44,940 nucleotides of DNA from a virus. Made by a program: the position numbers and the translations under genes. Under the pieces are notes generated by a model. The model saw nothing but the letters and a program-made list of their open reading frames with translations, had not been told where the DNA came from and ran no database searches. The number at the start of each line of letters is the position of its first letter. Within the stretch, counting starts at the first letter, position 1. Positions 6,843 through 15,817 of this stretch are shown piece by piece. The DNA lies in IMG/VR virus record IMGVR_UViG_3300032113_000026, positions 1 to 44,940 of that record. One strand, written 5' to 3'.

Positions 6843-7998
6843 TAGAAAGGAGTACGATCGTGTAGAGAGGTATATAGACTTCTCTAGGTGGGAGAGACCA
6901 GAGAAGAATGTGCTAAAGGTGTTATTATCTTATAAGGAGGAGGTAGATCTTCCTGATATAGAGAGTATATTATGTACTAGATATAAGGATAAAGATGTTT
7001 ACAGACGTATAGTTAGAAATATGAGTAAACCTTTAAATGCGACTATGAAGGCTTGTGTACTAGAGCAGATACTGAGTACTAATCTAGCTAATGATTTAAC
7101 GGATAAGTTATATAAGTTTGAAAGCGGAGAGGAGATTAATATTATAGATGAGGTTAAGAAGAGTCTCTCTTTAGCTGATGTACAGGTAGTACCTAAAGAT
7201 GAGGAGGCTGTTATGGATGGTTTATTTGAAGAAATTACAGGTGGTTTGGTTTGGAGTATTCCTGTTTTAAATGACTACTTACGTCCACTAAGGCCTGGAG
7301 ATGATCTTATTGTTGCTGCTAGACCTGACATGGGTAAGACTACGTTTCTAGCTCAAGTAATGACTGGGATGTTATGTCAGACTGATAAGATTGGAGTTTG
7401 GTTTAATAATGAGAGTAGTAAGAACACTATACTAAAGCGTTGTATACAAAGTAGTCTTGGTGTATTAAACTCAGAGATGCGAGAGATGCATGCTGCTGGA
7501 GTTCTTAAAGAGAAGTATTATAAGGCTATGGGTGGAGTTGATAAGATACTGGTGTTTGATATTCATGGTAAGTCAGAAAAAGATATAGAGAAGATACTTG
7601 ACGGTTTAGATAATGTTGGTATAGTGGTGTTTGATATGCTGGACAATGTAAGATTAAGTACAGAAGCGTCTGGTGATAAGTCTTATAAAACACTTGAGAA
7701 GCTTTATATATGGGCTAGGGAGCTTGCTGTTATAAGAGAGTTTGTAACTATAAAGACTTCACAGATATCAGCTGATGGAGCTGCTGTGCCTTATCCTATG
7801 TGTAGTTTACTTAAGGATTCTAAAACAGGTAAGCAAGGAGCTACTGATACTATATTTTTAATAGGACACAACAACGAAGATGGGCAAGAGTTTGTAAGGT
7901 ACTTCTCATGTCCTAAGAATAAATTAAGGAAAGAGGGTAGTAAAGTGATGAGACTACAAATGATATTAAATGCTGATAGGGCAAGATATGAAAGTTAA
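6811..7998 (+). CDS. DnaB/gp4-type replicative helicase
   Basis: A 395-residue RecA-fold helicase of the DnaB superfamily (SF4). Walker A is ARPDMGKTTF with K176, and Walker B is IVVFDML with D275. WFNNESSKN after Walker A and the late TDTIFLIGHN / FSCPKNKLR segments fit the family. I chose ATG 6811 because AAGGAGG sits 6 bases upstream; an in-frame ATG at 6775 would add 12 residues and has no such site. It should assemble as a hexameric ring at the fork and work with the upstream primase. Confidence 0.85.
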   Translation: MLLVLKLLAHDRKEYDRVERYIDFSRWERPEKNVLKVLLSYKEEVDLPDIESILCTRYKDKDVYRRIVRNMSKPLNATMKACVLEQILSTNLANDLTDKLYKFESGEEINIIDEVKKSLSLADVQVVPKDEEAVMDGLFEEITGGLVWSIPVLNDYLRPLRPGDDLIVAARPDMGKTTFLAQVMTGMLCQTDKIGVWFNNESSKNTILKRCIQSSLGVLNSEMREMHAAGVLKEKYYKAMGGVDKILVFDIHGKSEKDIEKILDGLDNVGIVVFDMLDNVRLSTEASGDKSYKTLEKLYIWARELAVIREFVTIKTSQISADGAAVPYPMCSLLKDSKTGKQGATDTIFLIGHNNEDGQEFVRYFSCPKNKLRKEGSKVMRLQMILNADRARYES

Positions 7999-8224
7999 AG
8001 AATTTGTAAAGCTTATAAAGAACTTTAAGGGAGTATACATTAATGGTTATGTTGAATCAGCTTACTTTGCTACAGAGGATAGGGTGCTTACTGTTCTTAC
8101 TTATGGTGATAGATCAAGTGGTGAGCAGTTGGTAAAGGTACTTGAGGGTTTCAATGGGCATATAGCTATTGAAGTTGATAATGAATGGGAACATGTGGAG
8201 ATTAATGATGTTGAAGATATGTGA
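7988..8224 (+). CDS. Hypothetical small protein
   Basis: A 78-residue protein starting at ATG 7988, inside the last codons of the helicase gene. It begins MKVKEFVKLIKNFKG and ends in an acidic stretch (WEHVEINDVEDM). Short proteins of this kind (MKV.EF...L) are common in phages, and I cannot name a function. An earlier in-frame ATG at 7970 is less likely. Confidence 0.5.
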   Translation: MKVKEFVKLIKNFKGVYINGYVESAYFATEDRVLTVLTYGDRSSGEQLVKVLEGFNGHIAIEVDNEWEHVEINDVEDM

Positions 8225-8300
8225 ATGGGTGGTTACAGGAGTATTTGGGCTAGTTTTGTTTGTTTTATTTCTAATGATATTCTTAGGGTTTCAGGCATGA
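8211..8300 (+). CDS. 29-residue single-pass membrane peptide
   Basis: A frame from TTG 8211 to TGA 8300. The product is almost one hydrophobic helix (GVFGLVLFVLFLMIFLG). It overlaps the preceding gene, and its stop overlaps the ATG of the next as ATGA. The start codon is uncertain, so it is a weak call supported mainly by hydrophobicity and packing. Confidence 0.35.
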   Translation: MKICEWVVTGVFGLVLFVLFLMIFLGFQA

Positions 8301-8389
8301 AGATGTTAAATAAGGTGGTTAAGGATAGTTATGAATGGGTTATTATAGCTCTGGTTTCAGTAGCATTGGCTTGTTTAACTTATGTATAG
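8297..8389 (+). CDS. 30-residue single-pass membrane peptide
   Basis: A frame from ATG 8297 to TAG 8389. A short charged N-terminus (MKMLNKVVKDSYEW) is followed by one hydrophobic helix (VIIALVSVALACLTYV). It overlaps both neighbours. It could be a small accessory membrane protein, with no function recognised. Confidence 0.4.
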   Translation: MKMLNKVVKDSYEWVIIALVSVALACLTYV

Positions 8390-8546
8390 ACTAAGTGATA
8401 AAGAGATGTACATTGAGGAGTACGAGCCAGTAAATCATTTGGAGATGGAGATAGCTAGAGTTAAGAGATTAAAACCTCAAACAGAGGAAGAAGCAGAGGC
8501 TTCTTTTGGGTTTTGGGACAGAGTGTTTTGTGTTTTAGGGAGATGA
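8382..8546 (+). CDS. Hypothetical 54-residue acidic protein
   Basis: A frame from ATG 8382 to TGA 8546, overlapping the previous frame by 8 bases. The product is acidic and probably helical, with an aromatic C-terminus (FGFWDRVFCVLGR). No family is recognised. Confidence 0.4.
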   Translation: MYRLSDKEMYIEEYEPVNHLEMEIARVKRLKPQTEEEAEASFGFWDRVFCVLGR

Positions 8547-8547
8547 T

Positions 8548-8703
8548 ATGGATAATGGTGAAGCTAAGCAAGCAAGAGCTACAGCTAGGAAGTTAGGTGG
8601 TAGAATTTATATACTAGGTGATTTAAGTTTCTGGGTATTTGTTAAAGATAATATTGAGTATAAGTTCAAAACTTTAGAGGAGTTTATGGTGTGGGCTGTA
8701 TAA
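8548..8703 (+). CDS. Hypothetical 51-residue protein
   Basis: A frame from ATG 8548, behind AGGGAGA, to TAA 8703, overlapping the start of the DNA polymerase gene by 13 bases. It has a basic helical N-terminus followed by a short beta-like stretch (GGRIYILGDLSFWVFV) and an acidic helix. It is unrecognised, but the ribosome site is good. Confidence 0.45.
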   Translation: MDNGEAKQARATARKLGGRIYILGDLSFWVFVKDNIEYKFKTLEEFMVWAV

Positions 8704-10952
8704 CTATTGATTTAGAAACTAGTATATATAAATCCTATAAGAGAACTGCTAATCCTTTTGATAATCGTAACAGAGTTATAATGACGGGTTACAAGTATGA
8801 TGATCAAGAGGCTATTGGGATGTACTTTAAAGAAGAAGCAGATGAGATACTACCAGAGCTTGATGTTGATCTTATGATAGGGTTTAACATTAAGTTTGAT
8901 ATGCTGTATTTCTGGGAAGAGTTAAAGTTTAGAGATTTTCTTTTAAAAGGTGGAGAGATTTATGATTGTCAGTATGTGGAGTATCTGTTGGATGGTGCTG
9001 CGAGAAGAAGCCATATGGGTAATTTGTCCGATACTGCTGTTAAGTACGGTGGGACTGCTAAGCTTGATGTGGTAAAAGAGTTATGGAAGGAGGGTGTACA
9101 GACTATTGATATACCTGAAGAGACTTTAACGGCTTATCTTTTAGGAAGTGAAAGAGATGGTGTAGAGGGTGATATAGATAATACTTATAGAGTTTATCTT
9201 GGACAACAGGTGAGGATAGACAAGCTTGCTAATCCTGAAGCGTTCAGAGCTATGGTTAAGAACAGAATGGATGGATTGCTTTGCACTACTGAGATGGAAT
9301 TTAACGGTTTGTATATAGATCTTGATTCATCTGAAGCTATTAGAGATAAGCAGGTTAAGCTTATGGAAGAGAGTCTTGAAGAGTTGACTAAATTCTTACC
9401 TGAGCTTCCTGAAGGGTTTGTGTTTAATTGGAAGAGTAATGTACACAAATCTTGTGTGTTGTTTGGAGGTACTGCAAAGTATTCTAAATGGTTACCACAT
9501 TTACTAGATGGTAAGAAGTGCTACAGTAAGAAAACTGTTAGGATGCCTATGTTTGGTGGAGTAGTAGGTATAGGTGTGAAGTCAGGTGAGCTTTATTATT
9601 TAAAGAGTCCTACAGGAGATGTAGTAGGTAAGAAGGGTAGATATATAAAGCAAGATTGTTATAAGTCAGGTAAAAGAATTGGAGAAGGCAAGTTTAAGAA
9701 TGTAAAGGTTGATGACTTGACCAAAGTGAAGGGTAAGATAAACACTTTAACTTATACTTTTAAGGGTGTTACTACTCCTAAGGAGGAATGGGAACTAGCT
9801 AGTACGGATGCTGCTGGAAATAATCTGTATACTACTAACAATGTAGTGATGAGTGAGATTAGTAAATCGGATGTGGAGATGTGTAAAGCTTTAGGGGTTT
9901 ATATAAAAACTAATAAGGATTTAGGAACTTACTTCTGGATAGACAACGGTAAGGGTAAGAAGGGTATGTTGACGTTATGTCAAGGTAATATTATACATCA
10001 TTCTATAAATCATGTTAATACTGTTACTACTCGATTGTCAAGTAGTAATCCTAACAGTCAGAACATACCTAGAAAAGGTAATTCAGAGGTTAAGAAGCTA
10101 TTTACTAGCAGGTTTAAAGGACTTATGGCTGAGATTGATTTTAAACAGCTTGAGATACTGGTACAGGCTATATTGACTGGAGATGATGAGCTTATAAGTG
10201 GTATAAACGATGGTATTGATTTCCATTGTAAAAGACTTGCTCTACAGAAAGGAACTTCTTATGAAAAGCAGTTAAAGCTTTATAAGGCTGGAGATCCTCA
10301 AACTGTAGAAGATAGAGTAAAAGCAAAGGGCTTTAGCTTCCAAAGAGCGTTTGGGGCAGGAGCTAATGCTATAGCTAAGACTAATGGTATGGATATAGAT
10401 GTAGTTAAGCAGATGATTAAGAACGAAGAAGAGTTATATCCTAATATTACTGCTTTTGATAATATGTTAAAGACGCATATTATAAATAATATGACTGGTA
10501 ATAATCATGTAATAGTTAAGGGCGCTATGAGAACAGGTAAGGAGAGTGCTTGGCAAAGTCCTTTTGGAACTATATTTAAATGGTTTCAGGAAGAGAGTGA
10601 GTATAGTAGTAGTGGTTTAGATTTCTCACCTACACAGAGAAAGAACTATCCTGTACAAGGTACTGGGGGTGAGATTATGCAAACAGTGCTTGGAAAGTTG
10701 TATCGTTGGTGGATTGGTAAGAGTGATGAATTTAGAGCTAACGTAAAGTTGGTTAATACTGTACATGATTGTGTGGTATTAGATGGTGAAGAGAGATTTT
10801 TACTTCCTGCATTAGCAGAAGTAGAAGATATTATGACAAACGTACATATATACTATCTTGAAAGTTTTGGAATTGATATACCTGTAAGATTTAAGGTAGA
10901 TACTGAGATTGGTAAGAACTTATATGATATGAAACATTGGAGTAGAAAATGA
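8691..10952 (+). CDS. Family A DNA polymerase with 3'-5' exonuclease
   Basis: A 753-residue replicative polymerase of the T7 gp5/PolA type. The proofreading domain shows ITIDLETS (D7, E9) and MIGFNIKFD near residue 65. The polymerase domain shows motif A EIDFKQLE (D483), motif B R.KAKGFSFQRAFGAG, and motif C NTVHDCVV (H692, D693). In motif B, F550 aligns with T7 Y526/Klenow F762, and F554 takes the place of the usually conserved Tyr (T7 Y530/Klenow Y766). About 130 residues after the exonuclease domain (roughly 250-385) look like an enlarged Lys-rich thumb region. The start is GTG 8691, 8 bases after GAGGAG. The next gene overlaps by 4 bases. Confidence 0.93.
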   Translation: MGCITIDLETSIYKSYKRTANPFDNRNRVIMTGYKYDDQEAIGMYFKEEADEILPELDVDLMIGFNIKFDMLYFWEELKFRDFLLKGGEIYDCQYVEYLLDGAARRSHMGNLSDTAVKYGGTAKLDVVKELWKEGVQTIDIPEETLTAYLLGSERDGVEGDIDNTYRVYLGQQVRIDKLANPEAFRAMVKNRMDGLLCTTEMEFNGLYIDLDSSEAIRDKQVKLMEESLEELTKFLPELPEGFVFNWKSNVHKSCVLFGGTAKYSKWLPHLLDGKKCYSKKTVRMPMFGGVVGIGVKSGELYYLKSPTGDVVGKKGRYIKQDCYKSGKRIGEGKFKNVKVDDLTKVKGKINTLTYTFKGVTTPKEEWELASTDAAGNNLYTTNNVVMSEISKSDVEMCKALGVYIKTNKDLGTYFWIDNGKGKKGMLTLCQGNIIHHSINHVNTVTTRLSSSNPNSQNIPRKGNSEVKKLFTSRFKGLMAEIDFKQLEILVQAILTGDDELISGINDGIDFHCKRLALQKGTSYEKQLKLYKAGDPQTVEDRVKAKGFSFQRAFGAGANAIAKTNGMDIDVVKQMIKNEEELYPNITAFDNMLKTHIINNMTGNNHVIVKGAMRTGKESAWQSPFGTIFKWFQEESEYSSSGLDFSPTQRKNYPVQGTGGEIMQTVLGKLYRWWIGKSDEFRANVKLVNTVHDCVVLDGEERFLLPALAEVEDIMTNVHIYYLESFGIDIPVRFKVDTEIGKNLYDMKHWSRK

Positions 10953-11677
10953 ATATTGAAGAATATAATACAAGTATTAAAGAAGCTGGACTGAATGCTA
11001 GAAAATCAGCAGAAGAAGCTTTGGGAAATGAGCCTTTAAATAAAGGTGGTTGTACAGTTAGATTGCAAGCTGTAGTAGAGCTTGGGTTGCAAAAGTCATC
11101 TAACCCAGAATGGAATGATAAGTTTGAGAGACGTTTATCATTTGAGGTGTGTAGTAAAGCACATAATACAGGAAAAGCTGGAGAGTTAAATCATAGGTTA
11201 TTGCACCTTTATGTACCTGTGGCTACTACATTTAGTCCTAAAACATTAGAGAGCCGTTTGTTATCTGCTTTGGATTACAATAAAGATAAGGGTAATGTGA
11301 CAGATCATTTAGGACAACCATTTAAAGGTGTTATTAAACATGTAGTTAAGGATGGTAGAGTACTAGAGAAGCTTCGTGTGAGTCCTGATGATTATGAATT
11401 TTCAGCTCCTATTAATGAAGATTTAGAAACTGGTGAAGTCTCTATATTAAATGTTCCTGAGTTATTACGTAAACCTCTTATGTTTCTTTGGGAAAACCCA
11501 TATATGCCTGATGGTATGTATCTGGAAGCATGGAATAGCCTTTATGTAGAAGGTGTTTATAAGGATGGTAATAGTAAAAACACTTTACAGAATATCATTA
11601 AAGGAGGGTTACAGTTCAAGGGAAGTAGATTAGAGAACTTGATTGAAGATGCTAAAAGCAACTTTAAACCATTCTAA
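10949..11677 (+). CDS. Probable single-stranded DNA-binding protein
   Basis: A 242-residue protein between DNA polymerase and exonuclease genes. A segment near residues 33-105 (TVRLQAVVELGLQ, then ERRLSFEV, then LHLYVPVATTFSPKTLESRLLSAL) has the order of beta strands seen in a group of phage SSB-like proteins, in which the DNA-binding strands precede an S.LR..L helix. The position also fits. It lacks the strongly acidic tail typical of T7 gp2.5 and ends FKPF. The assignment is tentative. Confidence 0.45.
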   Translation: MNIEEYNTSIKEAGLNARKSAEEALGNEPLNKGGCTVRLQAVVELGLQKSSNPEWNDKFERRLSFEVCSKAHNTGKAGELNHRLLHLYVPVATTFSPKTLESRLLSALDYNKDKGNVTDHLGQPFKGVIKHVVKDGRVLEKLRVSPDDYEFSAPINEDLETGEVSILNVPELLRKPLMFLWENPYMPDGMYLEAWNSLYVEGVYKDGNSKNTLQNIIKGGLQFKGSRLENLIEDAKSNFKPF

Positions 11678-12555
11678 TGTGGATAGGTCAGGTTGATGCT
11701 GACAGGTTAGCTTGGGCTTACGCTAATTTAGGTAATCCCATAAGCTACTGTGAACAGGGCATAATGAGAAACTTACAGAGACTTAAAGTAGCTGCTGGCT
11801 GCGATAAGCTTAATCTTCATGTAACACTTGGAAATAAGGGAGGTAGAGAGGTTGTAGCTACTATTAAACCTTACCAGGGTAACCGTAAGGGTAAAGTTGA
11901 TAAAGAGAAAACAGATATGATAAATCTGTTGAGGCACTATATTGGGGATATCAGAACTAATGATATGGTTGGTATAAAGTGGTTAAATCAAGAAGCTGAT
12001 GATGGTATATGTCAAGTTCAAAGCTTAAGTGACAAAAGTATTGTAATTAGTGACGATAAAGACCTCAGAATGATTAGAGGTTGGCACTATGATAGAAAGG
12101 CTGAGGTTAGATTCTTAGTTAAGGACTTTGGTAAGGTACTTCGTAAGGAGAACAAAACTAAAACTTTATGGGGTGTTGGAACTTGTTTCTTCTGGCATCA
12201 GATGCTTATGGGGGATGCTGTAGATAACATTCCGGGATTAGAGAAGATGTCTGTTGACACTGTTAATGAGTTCTTTCCTATAAAAAGTAAAAAGAGAAAC
12301 CCTAAATTATGTGGACAAGTTAGTGCTATGAAATTACTAGATGGGCTTAAGACAGATTTAGAATGTTTTGAGCGTGTGTTAGGGTGTTATAAAAGTTATT
12401 ATGAACATGGTGAGGAGAGGTTCTTTGAACAGAGCGTACTGCTATGGATGCGTAGGAATGATAATATATTTGATGTATTAGATTTTCTCGAACCTTTAGG
12501 CTTTAAATATAAACCTCCTCAGGAACTGGTAGATAAAGTTAAGGAATGGCTATGA
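11677..12555 (+). CDS. 5'-3' exonuclease (FEN/T7 gp6-like)
   Basis: A 292-residue flap/5' exonuclease that would remove RNA primers and degrade host DNA. Conserved acidic clusters are visible: D7 region (GQVDADRLAW), EADDGI near residue 107, ISDDKDLRM near 128, and the helix-hairpin-helix-like GDAVDNIPGLEKM near 183. ATG 11677 overlaps the previous stop by one base. It sits with polymerase and ligase, completing Okazaki fragment processing. Confidence 0.85.
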   Translation: MWIGQVDADRLAWAYANLGNPISYCEQGIMRNLQRLKVAAGCDKLNLHVTLGNKGGREVVATIKPYQGNRKGKVDKEKTDMINLLRHYIGDIRTNDMVGIKWLNQEADDGICQVQSLSDKSIVISDDKDLRMIRGWHYDRKAEVRFLVKDFGKVLRKENKTKTLWGVGTCFFWHQMLMGDAVDNIPGLEKMSVDTVNEFFPIKSKKRNPKLCGQVSAMKLLDGLKTDLECFERVLGCYKSYYEHGEERFFEQSVLLWMRRNDNIFDVLDFLEPLGFKYKPPQELVDKVKEWL

Positions 12556-13280
12556 GACCGCAGTTAGCGTTAAACATAAATAAATGTAGTAAACGTAGAT
12601 TAGATGCCTTAAGAGGTAAAAAGGTTTTAGTAAGTGAGAAGCTAGATGGTCACTACGGTTATATAAATGCTGGTGATAATACAGTGTATAGTAGAACAGG
12701 TAAGGTAATTAATCTGGACATTGAATGGGAAAAGTTTAATGGTGAGGGTAGGTTTATATTTGAAATGTACGATGGTGGGGATGCTTATAGTGCTAAGAGT
12801 GCTATCAGTACAGGAGTTATAGAGTTACATTTGCATGATGTAATAGTTGATATTAGGGAAGATGCTCTTGAGCGTGTTAAGAGACTTGAAGATTATGGAA
12901 TCTTTACAGTTGTTAAGCACACTGAGGAGAACTTTGATGATAGGTTAGCTTTAGCTGAAGAGGTTTGGTCTGCTGGTGGTGAAGGTATAATGCTTAAGAG
13001 TGGTTGTTATAATCCAGGATGTAGAGACAGTTCTTTGATGAAGCTGAAGAGAAGCATTAAAGTTACTGGTAAGGTTACAGGACACCAGGAAGGGATAAGT
13101 AAAGGTAGCTTTGTAGTTATGCTTGATTCAGGAGTTGAAGTTAAAGTAGCTGGTATTACAGATGATCTGTTTATAAGAATGTGTAAAGAGCAGCCTAGGG
13201 TTACTTTAAGCTGTATGGGAATTAATGCTTCAGGTAAACTTAGAGAGCCTAAGTTTAATACTATTCATTGGCAAGGTTAA
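12552..13280 (+). CDS. Minimal ATP-dependent DNA ligase
   Basis: A 242-residue nucleotidyltransferase-type ligase. Motif I SEKLDG holds the adenylated Lys K30. RTGK follows, then FIFEMYDGG (motif III), EGIMLKSG (motif IV) and LMKLKR (motif V). A short OB-fold domain ends the protein. It is smaller than T7 ligase (359 residues), and no extra DNA-binding domain is seen. I prefer ATG 12552 (AAGGA 6 bases upstream, ATGA overlap with the exonuclease stop) over ATG 12546. Confidence 0.9.
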   Translation: MRPQLALNINKCSKRRLDALRGKKVLVSEKLDGHYGYINAGDNTVYSRTGKVINLDIEWEKFNGEGRFIFEMYDGGDAYSAKSAISTGVIELHLHDVIVDIREDALERVKRLEDYGIFTVVKHTEENFDDRLALAEEVWSAGGEGIMLKSGCYNPGCRDSSLMKLKRSIKVTGKVTGHQEGISKGSFVVMLDSGVEVKVAGITDDLFIRMCKEQPRVTLSCMGINASGKLREPKFNTIHWQG

Positions 13281-13567
13281 CGGCTAGACTTGTTAAGATG
13301 GCTAGGGAAAGATTGGTATTTTCACAGGGAGGTAAATGTGAAATATGTGGTATGGTTTTTACAAAAAGAGATTATGCTGTGTTAGATCATTGTCATGAGA
13401 CAGGTAAAGTGAGAGGAGCTATACATAACAGTTGTAATGGAGGTGAAGGTAAGGTAAGACATAAAGCGAGCTGGTCACATAAGGGTGTTAGTAAGACAGA
13501 TTTTCTTATAGGTTTAGGAAAGTACTTAGAGAAGTATAAACTAGATCCTAGAAGTATATCTAGATGA
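13268..13567 (+). CDS. Endonuclease VII-like Holliday junction resolvase
   Basis: A 99-residue HNH-type nuclease of the recombination endonuclease VII family. It has C24-x2-C27, then [12 protein letters not shown] (D40, H41, H43), then HNSCN with C56 and N57. Family members cut branched DNA, clearing replication intermediates before packaging. In T4 endonuclease VII the zinc is held by two Cys pairs; here the second pair appears as H53/C56. The start is TTG 13268, overlapping the ligase gene, or ATG 13298. T7 uses an unrelated resolvase (gp3), so this is a functional replacement. Confidence 0.85.
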   Translation: MARLTARLVKMARERLVFSQGGKCEICGMVFTKRDYAVLDHCHETGKVRGAIHNSCNGGEGKVRHKASWSHKGVSKTDFLIGLGKYLEKYKLDPRSISR

Positions 13568-15756
13568 ACATGGCAGACCAGATTGCTTTTGAAGAGCAAA
13601 GTCTTAAGGAACATAGGGATAGGTTTCTAAGTAAGTTTGACGGTACACTTCCAGCAAATAGGCTGGCTAAGGCTAGATTGTTGGAGGTTTCCAAAAAGCT
13701 GGAAGTGTTATCCAAAACTGGCGGTAGTGCTGGTAGATATAATAAAATACTTAAAGACAGTGTTATAGACAACGATTGGATAACTGTAGCGTATATAGGT
13801 ATATCAGAGTTGTTTAAGGTGCTTTATACAGATGCTAATACTTTACAGAATATAATACATGATGTAGGGACGCAGTTGGAGAATAACTTTAGGAGTATGA
13901 TATTCCAAAGAGACCATAGTCATAGAGTTAAGGGTCTTAATAAACAACTTGTAAGTACTAATAGTAGGGATAAAGCGTTTGCAGAGAGAAGCATTCGTGC
14001 TATTATAAATGATAGTAACTTAGATTGGAAGAAGTGGGATAGGGTAACAATAGGACATGTTGGATCAAGGATTATAAGATGTGTTCTTGATGTATACGCT
14101 GATATATTCTCAATAGAGATGTATAACGTTGGTAATAAGAGCTGGAATAGAGTAGTGGTATCTGAAAAGTATAAGGATTGGAAAGATGAATATGCTGAGT
14201 TTGCTGCTGTTCAACATACTAGCCCTTTACCGCTTATGATTAAACCTTTAGATTGGACAGGTGATGAGGTTGGTGGTTATTATACTGCTGCTTTACAAGT
14301 TAAGCAGATAAAGAGTCACAGTAAGTTGCATGATAAGAATACTTCTACAGGTGAGTTGCATAGGAAAGCTATGAACAGACAACAAGCTGTAGCTTGGAAG
14401 ATTAGTGGTATACTTGAGGTACTACAGAGTATGCTTAGTAATGATGAGTTTAAAATATTTGATAAACATGTTTACGTTGACTATAAACCTAAGGAGCTTG
14501 AGATACATAAGGAGTTTAGAACTAAGGATCAAGAGGCTATAGTTAAGGTTTGGAAGAGGCTTAAGAGGGATGATTATACTGCTGAGATTAAGTGGAATAA
14601 CTATATGCAGAAGAATAGCTATACGCTTAAGGCTGCATTAAAGCTGAGATCTTGGGGAGAGCATTATTATGTGTATACATGTGATATGATAGGGAGGATG
14701 TATTCATTAGGTAAGGGTGTGAATCCACAATCTAGAGATTTAGAGAGAGCATTAGCAGACTTTAGGGATGAGGTAGTAGTAACTACCAGAGGAGTGGAAA
14801 GAATAAAGATACATACTGCTAATATGTATGGTATAAAAGGAAGTGAAGAGGATAAGCTTAAATGGTGGGAAGATAATAAGGACATGATATCGGCTTGTAA
14901 GGATTATAAGTGTATGCTTTGGGTAGATGCAGATAAACCTTTTTGTTTCCTAAGAGCTTGTATGGAGGATTTCAAGAAGAGTTCATTACCAGTAGCTATA
15001 GATGGGGTATGTAATGGTATACAACATTACTCTGCACTGTTTAGAGATGAGGTTAGTGCTAAACATGTAGGTATAGGTGTGTCTGAGCCGTCTGATCTGT
15101 ATACTGTGCTGCTTGATAAAGTTTATGATAAAATACCTTTGGATGTTTTAAATAGAAAGGTTATAAAGAAGATGGTGCTTCTTGTAGTGTTTGGTAGCGC
15201 TATACATAGATTAAGTTGGAAGTTGCATGAGTTCTTTGAAGATAATGGTATTAATTTGGAACAAGATTTAATTGACAAAGTAACTAAAGTTATAGTTAGA
15301 GTTATGAAAGAGGAGATTAGTTGTGTGCTAACTGGAACGAAATTACTTCAAGGTAAGGTTAACGGATTTATGTCTTGGACTACACCAGTTGGGTTTAAGG
15401 TGTTTCAACCTTATACTAAGAATAATAAGACTAGGATTAATTTAGTTATAGGTAGGCCTATTAGGATGCAGTTGAACAACCCTACTGAAGAGGTTGATGT
15501 GAGAAAGCAGAAACAGGCTTACCCACCTAATTACATACATAGTTTAGATAGTAGCCACGCTGTTGATATATGTAATAATACTACAGGGCCTATACGTTGT
15601 ATATTTGATGATTTTGCTGTGCATTGTAATTACGTAGACAACTTAGAGAGAGTGGTACAAGATACGTTTGTGTGTATGTATGAGAATCTTATTGAAAAGA
15701 AGCTTGGTACATTAGATATTAATAAAGTAAAAGGTAGTAAGTACTTTTTCTGTTAG
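13564..15756 (+). CDS. Second T7-type single-subunit RNA polymerase (RNAP2)
   Basis: A 730-residue protein with full-length T7 RNAP architecture. KPLDWTG and DMIGRMY..GVNPQ are followed by motif [20 protein letters not shown] (D480; T7 D537). Motif B reads [16 protein letters not shown], keeping the R627 and K631 equivalents (K535) but with F543 where T7 has Y639. The specificity loop keeps R624, N626, R634 and Q636, matching T7 R746, N748, R756 and Q758 with identical spacing. [14 protein letters not shown] follows, then motif C I-F681-D682-D683 instead of HDS. It ends SKYFFC. The catalytic Asp pair is intact, so it is probably active. It differs strongly from RNAP1 and likely serves another promoter class. 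ATG 13564 overlaps the resolvase stop. Confidence 0.92.
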   Translation: MNMADQIAFEEQSLKEHRDRFLSKFDGTLPANRLAKARLLEVSKKLEVLSKTGGSAGRYNKILKDSVIDNDWITVAYIGISELFKVLYTDANTLQNIIHDVGTQLENNFRSMIFQRDHSHRVKGLNKQLVSTNSRDKAFAERSIRAIINDSNLDWKKWDRVTIGHVGSRIIRCVLDVYADIFSIEMYNVGNKSWNRVVVSEKYKDWKDEYAEFAAVQHTSPLPLMIKPLDWTGDEVGGYYTAALQVKQIKSHSKLHDKNTSTGELHRKAMNRQQAVAWKISGILEVLQSMLSNDEFKIFDKHVYVDYKPKELEIHKEFRTKDQEAIVKVWKRLKRDDYTAEIKWNNYMQKNSYTLKAALKLRSWGEHYYVYTCDMIGRMYSLGKGVNPQSRDLERALADFRDEVVVTTRGVERIKIHTANMYGIKGSEEDKLKWWEDNKDMISACKDYKCMLWVDADKPFCFLRACMEDFKKSSLPVAIDGVCNGIQHYSALFRDEVSAKHVGIGVSEPSDLYTVLLDKVYDKIPLDVLNRKVIKKMVLLVVFGSAIHRLSWKLHEFFEDNGINLEQDLIDKVTKVIVRVMKEEISCVLTGTKLLQGKVNGFMSWTTPVGFKVFQPYTKNNKTRINLVIGRPIRMQLNNPTEEVDVRKQKQAYPPNYIHSLDSSHAVDICNNTTGPIRCIFDDFAVHCNYVDNLERVVQDTFVCMYENLIEKKLGTLDINKVKGSKYFFC

Positions 15757-15817
15757 GAGATTGTTAGATTTAGAAGAGTTAGAAGAGTTTAATTTATTGG
15801 ATTTATTGGAGGAAAGT

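Noticed and set aside
11934-11941. Further CACTATA matches, for example near 7415, 11935 and 26793, as T7-like promoters
   Set aside because: At this base composition about five such 7-mers are expected by chance, and these lack the flanking bases of a T7 promoter.
15761-15817. Longer start (TTG 15761) for the cupin-like gene
   Set aside because: Its only ribosome-like sequence abuts the codon directly, whereas ATG 15818 has a well-placed GGAGGA.
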